Source: CAYOVG01 sp964407285 (lineage in GTDB: Bacteria; Desulfobacterota; Syntrophobacteria; Syntrophobacterales; Syntrophobacteraceae). From it: a stretch of 12,623 nucleotides of DNA. Below the pieces are notes generated by a model. It searched no databases. It was not told the DNA's origin and saw only the letters and a program-made list of their open reading frames with translations. The stretch covers positions 1-12,623 of the forward strand of contig CAYOVG010000202.1 of assembly GCA_964407285.1 (NCBI GenBank). The letters run 5' to 3'. The translations under genes were made by a program, and so were the position numbers. Position 1 is the first letter of the stretch, and each line of letters begins with the position of its first letter. This document shows, in pieces, positions 1 to 7,107 of this stretch.

Positions 1-152
1 CCCCAGATGAGGATCATCGCCCATCCGCTGCCGGCATTGGCCGCAACGATTGAAGGGGTTTTGAATATGCCCGCCCCGATGACGATGCCCACGATGATGA
101 CCACGGCATCGAGAACGGAGAGGCTCCTTGTCGAGGGTGTGTTTTCCGCCAT
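1..152 (-). CDS. APC-superfamily amino-acid permease, N-terminal fragment
   Basis: This is the 5' end of a minus-strand gene that leaves the window at position 1; 50 codons are visible. The start is the ATG whose complement lies at 150-152. Upstream on the coding strand an AAAGGA stretch sits about 12 bases away, a weak ribosome binding site. The peptide has a short polar N-terminus (MAENTPSTRSLSVLDA), then a first membrane helix with the motif VGIVIGAGIFKTPS and a following NAGSGWAM segment. The GxxIGAGIF pattern in helix 1 is the unwound substrate-binding region of APC-type amino-acid/polyamine antiporters and permeases (AdiC, SteT and LAT relatives), so the family call is firm. Substrate and coupling ion cannot be read from this fragment. 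It is transcribed away from the kinase gene at 784, with about 630 bases between them. Confidence 0.82.
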   Translation of the reverse strand, partial: MAENTPSTRSLSVLDAVVIIVGIVIGAGIFKTPSIVAANAGSGWAMILIW

Positions 153-783
153 GGTATTTGAATATCCTTTGTGCGGTGTTTGCCGTGTGCGCGGTTGTCG
201 GTTGTCCGGTAGCCCGGTGTGCGTGGTGGTCCGGTGTGCGGTTTATGAGGAATCATGCGACACCGTCCGGTTGCCTCAAAGCGCCGGCCGGTGCTGCCGC
301 AAGCTGCCGGAACGTCACTGCATCGGGGTCCATTGGAAGGACTTGCCGTGTAAAGACCCGGTCGGCCGTGGAGAGGAAGCGCACGGGGGGCCGGACTCAA
401 AACCGGATCGACCGGATCGAATGGGTTCCTGTTGACTGGATTCCTGATGTTATGATCCAAGCATTCTTCGTCCACGCAGCCTCTCCTGATGGGGCGCATT
501 TTTTCGGGTAATTTTGCAGGAGTCCGGTATATCTTGGAATAGGGCGCAGATATTATTCCGCCCGGCGAGGCCATGGTATATACGAAGGCATGGGACAGGG
601 CTTTCCGCCCTCAATGCTCCATACGGGAATCGGGCAGTCCGGACGACACCCGGGGTCGCCTTTGCCCGAAAGGCTTTCCTGGTTTGCCGAAATATGCGAA
701 GATTACTCCGAATTATTCTCTGTTCGACAACCCACCCAACCAGAGGCACGGCGCGGAGGGACTCTCGGCACCAGGAGTCACTT
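153..783. other. Intergenic stretch between divergent permease and kinase
   Basis: These 631 bases have open frames on both strands, but none gives a recognisable domain, signal peptide or convincing ribosome binding site. The frame in phase with the downstream kinase stays open back to 514, but its translation is Arg-rich and featureless, so I do not count it as part of that gene. The region should hold the promoters of both flanking genes; I found no convincing -35/-10 pair. Positions 160-245 are unusually G/T-rich. Confidence 0.6.
214..240. repeat. Short direct repeat in G/T-rich tract
   Basis: CCGGTGTGCG occurs at 214-223 and again at 231-240, separated by 7 bases. It lies within a G/T-rich tract (about 160-245) with several similar GTGCGGT and TTGTCGGT words. 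The spacing of 17 bases between starts is not a helical repeat. It may be low-complexity drift upstream of the permease, or weak protein-binding sites. Confidence 0.4.
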
Positions 784-3117
784 GTGAACACCAAGGCATT
801 CACCGAACCGGATTTTAAGGTCATTTTCGAGCAGGCTCCGGTTCTTTACATAGTTCTTGACCCCGACTTGCGCATCCTTGCCGCCAGCGACGCCTACCTG
901 CAGGCAACCCTGACCCGGCGGGAGGATATCATCGGCCGGCATCTCTTTGACGTGTTTCCGGATAACCCCGACGATCCTTCCGCAGATGCCATACGCAACA
1001 CCCGTGCTTCCCTCAATCGGGTGTTGCAGACTCTCGAGACCGATACCATGGTGGTGCATAGGCACGATGTCCGCAAGTCGGAATCGGAAGGCGGGTGCTT
1101 CGAAGTGCGTTACTGGAGCCCTGTCAATTCCCCGGTCTTTAATCCGGACGGCTCTCTTGCTTATATCATTCACCGGGTTGAGAACGTAACCGAGTTTGTG
1201 CTGCTGAAGCAGCAGGGCATTGAGCAGGCCAGGCTGACCGATGCCCTGCGGGAGCGAGCTGTCCAAATGGAGGCGGATCTCTATTCCCGGTCCCGCGAGG
1301 TGGCCGAGTCGAGCTTGAAGCTCAAGGAGGCCAACGAGGAACTGGCCCGGCTCTACGAGAAGACACGGGAGCTGGATGTACTCAAGAGCCAGTTTTTCGC
1401 CAATGTGAGCCATGAGTTGCGCACGCCGCTCACTCTCATCCTCGGTCCAGTGGACCGTTTGCTGAAGCACGAAGATCTGGAGGATGCGGCACGGAATGAT
1501 TTGCTCGTGGTACAGCGCAATGGACGCACGTTGCTCAGACACGTAAACGATCTATTGGACCTCTCAAAGCTCCAGGTGGGCAAAATGGAGGCCGATTATG
1601 TCGAGAGCGATCTAGCCTGGTTGGTGCGCGTGGTGGGCTCCCATTTTGAAAGCGTCGCCAGTGAGCGGCAGATCCGCTTTGATGTGGTTGCTCCAAAGCA
1701 TATGCCCGCTCAGGTAGACCCGGACAAGATCCAGCGCGTTCTCTTGAACCTTCTCTCCAATGCCTTCAAATTCACGCCCTCGGGATCGGGAGGAAGGGTT
1801 AAGATGCAGCTACGAAGTGAAGGCGAGAAAGCGGTGCTTACTGTATGCGACAGCGGGCCGGGTATTCCTGCCGACCAGCGCGATGTGGTCTTCGAGCGGT
1901 TCCGACAGATGGATTCAGGTTCCGCAAGACATCATGGGGGCACGGGCTTGGGGCTGTCCATTGTCAAGGAATTCGTGCTGCTCCACCAGGGAGCCGTACG
2001 CGTTGGGGATGCACCGGGCGCCGGCGCCAGGCGGCTCGGCAAAGCCTCCGCCAACGAGATCATGGGCAAGGATGATCTCGATTTCTTCCCTGCTGAAACA
2101 GCCGAAGGGATAATGGAACAGGATCGCGGGATCATTGAGAAAGGTGAATTGCACACTTTTGAGGAAACGATTCCGTTCTCCGGTACCAGGCGGGTTTTCC
2201 TCACGAGCAAGGCACCGTATCATGATCCGGAAGGCAGAATCGTCGGGACCATCGCGATTTCGCACGACATCACGGAACGAAAGGAGATGGAGGAAGAGCT
2301 GAGGCGTGCACGCGATGAGTTGGAGCTTCGGGTCCAGGAGCGCACCGCCGAGCTTCAAACCACCATGGCAAGGCTCCAGGAGAGCAATCAAGCCCTCCAG
2401 GATTTTGCCTCCATTGCCTCCCATGACATGCAGGAGCCTCTGAGAAAGGTCAGCTCTTTCGGGAACATGCTCAAGGAGAGGTATGGCGATGCCTTGGGGG
2501 AAGGAGGCAAAGACTACCTCAATCGGATGCTCGGCGCAACGGGCCGTATGCAAACCCTTCTTAACTCCCTTCTTGAGTACTCGCGGGTGAGCACGAAAGC
2601 CGAGCCTTTCAAGCGGGTTGATCTTTCAACCCTTCTTGGTGAAGTCCTCTCCGATCTGGAAGTGAGGATTTCAAGTACCGGTGGAGAAGTACAGGTCAGC
2701 GAACTTCCAATAATTGAGGCCGATCCCACCCAGATGCGCCAGCTATTCCAAAACCTCATCGGAAACGCCCTCAAGTTCCACAAGGAAGGGGAGAAGCCGG
2801 TGGTGAAAGTGCATGCCCGCAACGACAATGGTCACCATATAATCGAGGTCGAAGACAAAGGCATAGGATTCGAGGAAAAATATCTCGATAGGATCTTCTC
2901 ACCCTTTCAGAGGCTTCACGGCAGATCGAGCAGCTATGAGGGAACCGGCATGGGCCTGGCCATCTGCAAAAAGATCGTGGAGCGCCATGGCTGGACCATT
3001 ACGGCAAGAAGTACGCCTGGAGAGCGCTCCACTTTTATCATGACTCTGCCTTCCCGGCAGATCCAGGCCTTGCGCTCACAAGCCGTCCGCCCCAGCAGTG
3101 GAGACAAACAGGCATGA
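784..3117 (+). CDS. Multi-domain PAS sensor histidine kinase with two kinase cores
   Basis: Predicted cytoplasmic sensor kinase of 777 aa; I see no transmembrane segment. The GTG start at 784 has AGGAG at 773-777, six bases upstream. Order: a PAS domain (about 5-130); a coiled coil; HisKA with phosphoacceptor His210 in SHELRTPL; HATPase_c with Asn326 (N box), Asp356 (G1, DSGPGIP) and G2 at 385-391. The second half of another PAS domain follows, ending in DITERK (about 416-500). Then come a coiled coil, a second HisKA with His547 (SHDMQEPLRK), and a complete HATPase_c with Asn661, Asp691 and GTGMGL at about 720. After G2 the first ATPase domain lacks its usual final strands, and the second PAS domain lacks its first half, so the protein looks like a fusion created by an internal deletion near residues 412-417. 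There is no receiver domain and no adjacent response regulator; output is probably phosphotransfer to a regulator encoded elsewhere. The stop overlaps the next start (ATGA). Confidence 0.9.
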   Translation: MNTKAFTEPDFKVIFEQAPVLYIVLDPDLRILAASDAYLQATLTRREDIIGRHLFDVFPDNPDDPSADAIRNTRASLNRVLQTLETDTMVVHRHDVRKSESEGGCFEVRYWSPVNSPVFNPDGSLAYIIHRVENVTEFVLLKQQGIEQARLTDALRERAVQMEADLYSRSREVAESSLKLKEANEELARLYEKTRELDVLKSQFFANVSHELRTPLTLILGPVDRLLKHEDLEDAARNDLLVVQRNGRTLLRHVNDLLDLSKLQVGKMEADYVESDLAWLVRVVGSHFESVASERQIRFDVVAPKHMPAQVDPDKIQRVLLNLLSNAFKFTPSGSGGRVKMQLRSEGEKAVLTVCDSGPGIPADQRDVVFERFRQMDSGSARHHGGTGLGLSIVKEFVLLHQGAVRVGDAPGAGARRLGKASANEIMGKDDLDFFPAETAEGIMEQDRGIIEKGELHTFEETIPFSGTRRVFLTSKAPYHDPEGRIVGTIAISHDITERKEMEEELRRARDELELRVQERTAELQTTMARLQESNQALQDFASIASHDMQEPLRKVSSFGNMLKERYGDALGEGGKDYLNRMLGATGRMQTLLNSLLEYSRVSTKAEPFKRVDLSTLLGEVLSDLEVRISSTGGEVQVSELPIIEADPTQMRQLFQNLIGNALKFHKEGEKPVVKVHARNDNGHHIIEVEDKGIGFEEKYLDRIFSPFQRLHGRSSSYEGTGMGLAICKKIVERHGWTITARSTPGERSTFIMTLPSRQIQALRSQAVRPSSGDKQA

Positions 3118-4059
3118 GGGATGAAGAGAAGACAAAAGAGCAGCTTATTGCAGAACTCCAAGACCTGCGCCAAAGATTGGTCAAGGCGGAAGAAAGCGAG
3201 CGAATCCTAGAGGCTCTCATGGAGCATATCCCCGAGGGGATCACCATAGCCGATGCTCCGGATGGGCGGATCCGGATGGTAAGCCGATACGGGCAGCAGT
3301 TACTCGGCAGATCCGAAGAATACCTCAACGCCGACCCCATTGGGCGGCACGGCAAAAGATAGGAGATCTACCATCCCGATGGAGTCACCATTACCACTGG
3401 GGAGGAGCTGCCCCTGGCCAGGGCACTGGCAACCGGAGAGATCGTCACCGGAGAGGAGTGGGTTCTCGGAGATTCCCACGGCAGGAGAATCACCACTCTA
3501 TGCAATGCCGCACCCATCCGGGATGGTGAGGGCAACATTACAAGCGCAGTGATTGCCTGGAGAGATATATCCGAGCGAAAGCAGGCCGAGCAGGCCCTGC
3601 GGGATAGCGAGGAGCGTTTCCGTCTGGCCGCTGAGGCTGCGAGGATGGGCGCCTACTCACGTAACCTTGAGACCGGTGAGGATTACTGGTCTCCCGAATT
3701 TATGGAGATATACGGCTTTCGCCCCTCCGATCCGATGCCTCTAAGAGTCGGAATTCCCGCAACAGTCCACCCCGAGGATCGGCAAAGGGTCCTGGCCGAG
3801 GCACGCGCCCGCCTCAATCACCCCCTCGAGCCCGAATTCGGCAGTGAGCATCGGATTGAAGTACGGAGGAACGGGCATGGGACTCGCCATATGCCGCAAA
3901 ATAGTCGAGTGGCATGGGGGAAGCATCCGGATCGAGAGTGAACCCGGAAAGGGCTCGACCTTTATAATCGGACTGCCTGTCAAACAGGATGGAGTGGAGG
4001 GAAGTCAGGATTCCAACCGTTCGCAGTATACTTGGGATAACTCCCGCGGAGAAAGTTGA
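3114..4059 (+). pseudogene. Degenerate PAS-PAS sensor histidine kinase
   Basis: The start ATG (3114) overlaps the stop of the upstream kinase (ATGA), implying translational coupling. The frame opens with a charged coiled coil and a PAS domain. It is cut by TAG at 3360-3362, while the same frame continues on the far side with perfect PAS content (EIYHPDG... through WRDISERK, ending about 3590). A second PAS domain follows, with YWSPEFMEIYGF and HPEDRQRVLAEARARL. Around 3850-3862 the frame is lost: the next base frame carries only the tail of an ATPase domain (YGGTGMGLAICRKIVEWHGG... GSTFIIGLPV), ending at the TGA at 4057-4059. The rest of PAS2, all of HisKA including its phospho-His, and the N and G1 boxes are missing. 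The gene cannot make an active kinase. The amber codon most likely replaced a Trp codon (TGG to TAG), since PAS domains of this type usually have Trp there. An assembly error is possible but would need two independent events. Confidence 0.85.
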
Positions 4060-4569
4060 GATTGTCCTTGATTTCCTGGGTCTTGATTTGCCTGATGCCG
4101 CCTAATGTCAAAGTACTTGATTGATTCAGACGCATGGCTCGCTCCGCGAAAACTATCCGTTCTCGCAATGATGATAGACGCCGAGACACTTCCCAGGCCA
4201 TTACTCATGGGTGAATATGCCGCGCGCCACGAGCTTTCCTCGATCTCCGGCGAATTGTCGGATCTTGAACTCCATTCCCATTTGCGTGTTTGCGGAGTCC
4301 AAGAAAGGGTGAAGAAGCTTTCCCCGCGGTCCGCAACCGTAACGGTGTCGGGATACTTTCTCACTTTGAGCTTCTCCAAGAACCGGCGAAGCAATCCCGC
4401 TCTCCAAAACGGGTCGGATTCTTCCCGTTGAAGCTCTCGCTCACCACAGGCCTCTTCCTTTGTTCCTCCGTAACGCCTGTTCTCTTCTTTACCTCTTTGG
4501 CGCATCCCCTTCTATTTGTCCGGCGTACAGATATGGCGTGGAGGGAGGCTCTCTTGCTTATCAGGTTAG

Positions 4570-4589
4570 TGTATTACATACAAATATGT
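4570..4589. promoter_or_regulatory. Operator-like nested palindrome, site 1
   Basis: TGTATTACA at 4570-4578 is a palindrome with one central base. It overlaps a second palindrome at 4576-4589, ACATA-CAAA-TATGT. The ten bases at 4570-4579 are the exact reverse complement of 4735-4744, so the same core recurs in site 2. The site lies about 400 bases upstream of the regulator start, within range for an upstream activating sequence of a sigma54 activator. It could also be a remnant of a mobile-element end. Confidence 0.4.
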
Positions 4590-4728
4590 CATGTTTTCGG
4601 CCTGCACTAATCCCCGCTCATACATCATGTGGGACTAATAAGCTTTCTTTGCGTTGCGCACCTGGAGGGTAGGGGATTGTCCATAAAATTGTAGGGTCTT
4701 TGCGTATTGAGTGATACATACCAAGTGG

Positions 4729-4746
4729 TTACAAATGTAATACATT
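4729..4746. promoter_or_regulatory. Operator-like nested palindrome, site 2
   Basis: TTACA-AA-TGTAA (4729-4740) overlaps AATGTA-A-TACATT (4734-4746); both have perfect arms. The shared core TGTAATACA matches site 1 (TGTATTACA) except at its central base. Placed about 250 bases upstream of the regulator, the pair looks like two binding sites for one dimeric regulator, possibly the Fis-HTH protein encoded downstream. That assignment is inference. Confidence 0.42.
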
Positions 4747-4819
4747 GTTATTCGGCAGGGCGAGAGTAATCGTTAACGCTTTGATCATTTGGATTTCTTC
4801 ATTGGTCTTTGCCCCGGGG

Positions 4820-4836
4820 TTGGCATGGGGTCGGCG
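4820..4836 (+). promoter_or_regulatory. Weak sigma54 promoter candidate
   Basis: The stretch starting TTGGCATG has the invariant GG (4822-4823) and GC (4834-4835) separated by exactly 10 bases, as sigma54 promoters require. The -24 half is good (TTGGCAT), but the -12 half reads CGGC rather than TTGC. If real, transcription would start near 4847, about 140 bases before the regulator start. It may be a chance match. Confidence 0.2.
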
Positions 4837-4987
4837 CTACAGCAGGTACGGGGGATTGCATCGGTAATTGGTGGAGCGTAGCGGTGGGGCAGGGGTGTGA
4901 TTGGAGACCATGCTCCAACGAGGGCGGCGTTTCGGATACGCGGATACTCCTTTGAATCGGATGATTCGGCAACCGGGGAGGAAAAGG

Positions 4988-6448
4988 GTGGTAATGCAGG
5001 CTTCTAAATGGATTGCGGACGGTTCGTCGGTATGGTCGCTGCTGGAGATCATTCCCCAGGGCGCCATGCTGGTGGACGAGGACGGCTGGGTGCTTGCGAT
5101 GAACAAAGCTCTTAAGACCACACCGGGGATTACCGATCCGGAGAGCGCCGACACGGAGAAAAGGAAAGGGTTTTGCTATCTGCCCGTGTTCAGGATGTCG
5201 AGCAACTGCAGCGACTCCGACGGTTGCGGAAAGTGCTGCAGACATCGGCTGATATTGGAAGCTCTCTTGAATAATGGCGAGGTCGGGAGCAACAAAGGCG
5301 CGCGCTTCACCGACGACCCGGTGATTCGGCTCCTGATGGACTCCATAAGCGCAAAACCCGTGGAGATTTCCGGCAGGAAACTGATCGTGCTGGTGATTGA
5401 GAAGCCGCACGGGCTGTTTGATGCTCGCCCGGGAGCAAATGCCTGTACAGGTATGTGCGGCATGGTAGGTCGCAACGAGAAGATGCTCGCCCTTTACGAA
5501 ATGTTAAGGGATGTAGCTCCCGTCAATGTGCCCGTGTTGATCCAGGGAGAGACCGGAACCGGCAAGGAATTGGCGGCCAATGCGATCCACAACAACAGTC
5601 CCAGGGTATCGAAACGTTTCGTCCCGGTCAACTGCGCGGCTCTGCCCCACGGGCTGCTCGAAAGCGAGCTGTTCGGGCATGTGAGGGGAGCGTTTACCGG
5701 TGCCGTCAGCGACAAGAAGGGCCGTTTCGAACTGGCCGACGGAGGAACGATCTTCCTCGATGAGATCGGGGATATGTGCCCGAACCTTCAAGTGAAGCTG
5801 CTGCGGGTGCTGCAGGAGGGATGCTTTGAGCGGCTTGGAAGCACAAAGACGGTCCATGTGGATGTTCGCGTGGTAAGCGCCACCAATAAGGACCTGGAGG
5901 CCGAGGTCGCGGCGGGCAGGTTCCGAAGCGACCTCTACTACAGGTTGTGTGTGGTCCCGATCACCCTTCCTCCCTTGCGCGAGCGAATGGAGGATGTCCC
6001 TCTGCTTGCCCATCATTTCCTCAAGTCCCTCACCAGGAAGCTGGGCCGGAAAGCGGCATCCCTTTCAACGGACGCGCTTTCCATGATGATGCGTTACGAT
6101 TGGCCCGGCAACGTACGAGAGCTGCAAAATGCCGTCTACTTCGCCCTGGTGCGGTGCAGGGAGGGGGCAATCCGACCCGAGCATCTGCCGCCGTCGCTTG
6201 CCGGTCGGGCAAGACGCGCCGTCGGGCCGGCCAGGCGAGAGCCGAAGTTGAAGGCCGACAGAGTTGCCGAGGCGCTCGACGAGGTAAAGGGAAACAGAAA
6301 GAAAGCGGCGAAGATACTGGGTGTATCCCGGTCAACCCTCTATCGTTTTCTGGACGGTCGTCATCAGGATGAGGAATGTGGAGTATCGAAGTTGCGGAAG
6401 CGGGAAATCCCGGAAAAAGCCGGAGCACCAGAATTGGGCGACATCTGA
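4988..6448 (+). CDS. Sigma54-dependent activator: Cys-rich PAS-like sensor, AAA+, Fis HTH
   Basis: Bacterial enhancer-binding protein of about 486 aa that would remodel sigma54 RNA polymerase by ATP hydrolysis. I chose GTG 4988 because GGGGAGG (4975-4981) lies six bases before it; ATG 4994, or TTG 4901/ATG 4910 further up, are alternatives. The N-terminal 150 residues look like a PAS-type sensor with a Cys cluster: Cys63, Cys74, Cys80, Cys83, Cys84 and His86 (pattern C-x5-C-x2-C-C-x-H for the last ones). This suggests a bound metal, Fe-S cluster or redox switch. The AAA+ domain is complete: Walker A GETGTGKE (187-194), the sigma54-contact loop GAFTGA (234-239), Walker B GGTIFLDEIGD (252-262), and RxDLYYRL. 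A Fis-type HTH ends the protein (about 427-457; RKKAAKILGVSRSTLYRFL). There is no receiver domain, so activity is probably set by direct sensing, not phosphorylation. A nosL-like gene follows 105 bases downstream and is the most obvious candidate target or operon partner. Confidence 0.93.
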   Translation: MVMQASKWIADGSSVWSLLEIIPQGAMLVDEDGWVLAMNKALKTTPGITDPESADTEKRKGFCYLPVFRMSSNCSDSDGCGKCCRHRLILEALLNNGEVGSNKGARFTDDPVIRLLMDSISAKPVEISGRKLIVLVIEKPHGLFDARPGANACTGMCGMVGRNEKMLALYEMLRDVAPVNVPVLIQGETGTGKELAANAIHNNSPRVSKRFVPVNCAALPHGLLESELFGHVRGAFTGAVSDKKGRFELADGGTIFLDEIGDMCPNLQVKLLRVLQEGCFERLGSTKTVHVDVRVVSATNKDLEAEVAAGRFRSDLYYRLCVVPITLPPLRERMEDVPLLAHHFLKSLTRKLGRKAASLSTDALSMMMRYDWPGNVRELQNAVYFALVRCREGAIRPEHLPPSLAGRARRAVGPARREPKLKADRVAEALDEVKGNRKKAAKILGVSRSTLYRFLDGRHQDEECGVSKLRKREIPEKAGAPELGDI

Positions 6449-6553
6449 GATCGGCATGGAAACAAAGCTCAACGTATTGACATGAACGGAGAAGAAAGGG
6501 CTTCTCCGGCAATGGGAACACGAATCGCATCCGCGGTGAAAAAGGAGGTCGGA

Positions 6554-7042
6554 ATGCTGCACAGGCGTGTCTTGCTCATTTTTCTTTTTTGGCTCATCGC
6601 CTTTCCATGGCCGTTTCCATTGTCGGCCCACGAGGAATGGATCAAACCCTCCTCCGAAGACAAATGTCCGGTATGTGGAATGTTCGTGGCGAAATACCCT
6701 GACTGGATCGGTGGAATAATCTTCAAGGACGGGTCCGCCGTTTTCTTCGATGGGACCAAAGACCTGATGAAGTACTATTTTGCTCTCGACAAGTACGACG
6801 CCGCGGGTAGAAAAACGGAAGACATCAAGCATATTTATGTTACCGAATACTACAACGTGACTTTTATTGACGCCAGGGAAGCGCACTACGTCATCGGCAG
6901 CGATGTTTACGGTCCCATGGGACGTGAGCTTATCCCTTTCAAGGAGGATGCCGAGGCAAACGAATTCATGAAAGATCATAAGGGAAAAGGGGTCATCGGA
7001 TTTGACCGGATCACGCGGAAGGTTATCGAGTCGCTCGACTGA
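6554..7042 (+). CDS. NosL-family copper-binding exported protein
   Basis: Predicted exported protein of 162 aa. ATG 6554 has AAAGGAGG (6541-6548) five bases upstream. A signal peptide (MLHRRVLLIFLFWLIAF..., cleaved near LSA|HEE, about residue 25) precedes the NosL signature DKCPVCGMFV with Cys38, Cys41 and Met43. The rest matches the NosL/YfiM-like fold: IGGIIFKDGSAVFFDG, then a late VYGPMGRELIPF segment and a FMKDHKGKGVIGFD ending. NosL binds Cu(I) and delivers it to nitrous oxide reductase in denitrifiers. Here no nosZ, nosD, nosF or nosY is visible, so this is an orphan member, and a general periplasmic copper-handling role is more likely. NosL proteins are usually lipoproteins; this one has no Cys at the signal peptide end and should be soluble in the periplasm. 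It is probably regulated by, or co-transcribed with, the sigma54 activator just upstream, and a strong hairpin follows its stop. Confidence 0.88.
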   Translation: MLHRRVLLIFLFWLIAFPWPFPLSAHEEWIKPSSEDKCPVCGMFVAKYPDWIGGIIFKDGSAVFFDGTKDLMKYYFALDKYDAAGRKTEDIKHIYVTEYYNVTFIDAREAHYVIGSDVYGPMGRELIPFKEDAEANEFMKDHKGKGVIGFDRITRKVIESLD

Positions 7043-7056
7043 ACTCGACTAAACGG

Positions 7057-7095
7057 GGCATCCGGGAATCCGAGACGAAGGTGGTCCCGGATGCC
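7057..7095. terminator. Bidirectional hairpin terminator between convergent genes
   Basis: GGCATCCGGGA (7057-7067) pairs perfectly with TCCCGGATGCC (7085-7095), giving an 11-bp stem with a 17-base loop. It lies 15 bases after the nosL-like stop and 13 bases from the stop of the minus-strand gene. The T tract after it is poor on either strand (TCGGTTGTTT on the plus strand), so termination may be modest or need Rho. Confidence 0.75.
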
Positions 7096-7107
7096 TCGGT
7101 TGTTTCG

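Larger units (their letters stand above)
4060..4987. other. Gene-poor stretch before the sigma54 regulator
   Basis: No gene here is convincing. Two short plus-strand frames touch by a TAATG junction: 3989-4105 (38 aa, ending FLGLDLPDAA) and 4105-4431 (108 aa, beginning MSKYLIDSDAW). The opening of the second resembles the first strand of PIN toxins (YLIDSD), but the remainder does not fit that fold, so I leave it unnamed. A minus-strand frame over 4005-4505 is equally unconvincing. From about 4550 to 4790 the base composition becomes AT-rich and holds the two palindromic sites annotated separately. The end of this stretch is expected to hold the promoter of the regulator. Confidence 0.5.

Noticed and set aside
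514..783. In-frame upstream extension of the first kinase gene to ATG 514
   Set aside because: The added 90 residues are Arg-rich with no domain, and GTG 784 has a good AGGAG at six bases and starts right before the PAS domain.
3360..3362. TAG read as pyrrolysine in the second kinase
   Set aside because: The position is not catalytic, the gene is also broken downstream, and a Trp-to-amber mutation explains it more simply.
4005..4505. Minus-strand frame of 166 codons
   Set aside because: It overlaps the kinase remnant, is highly charged without domain pattern, and has no recognisable motif or signal peptide.
4901..4987. Longer N-terminus of the sigma54 activator from TTG 4901 or ATG 4910
   Set aside because: The ribosome binding sites there are weaker or badly spaced, while GGGGAGG sits six bases before GTG 4988. 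The extension adds only basic, featureless residues. It is not fully excluded.
6515..6528. GG-N10-GC match upstream of the nosL-like gene as a sigma54 promoter
   Set aside because: Transcription would start about 14 bases before the ATG, cutting into the ribosome binding site, and both halves match the consensus poorly.
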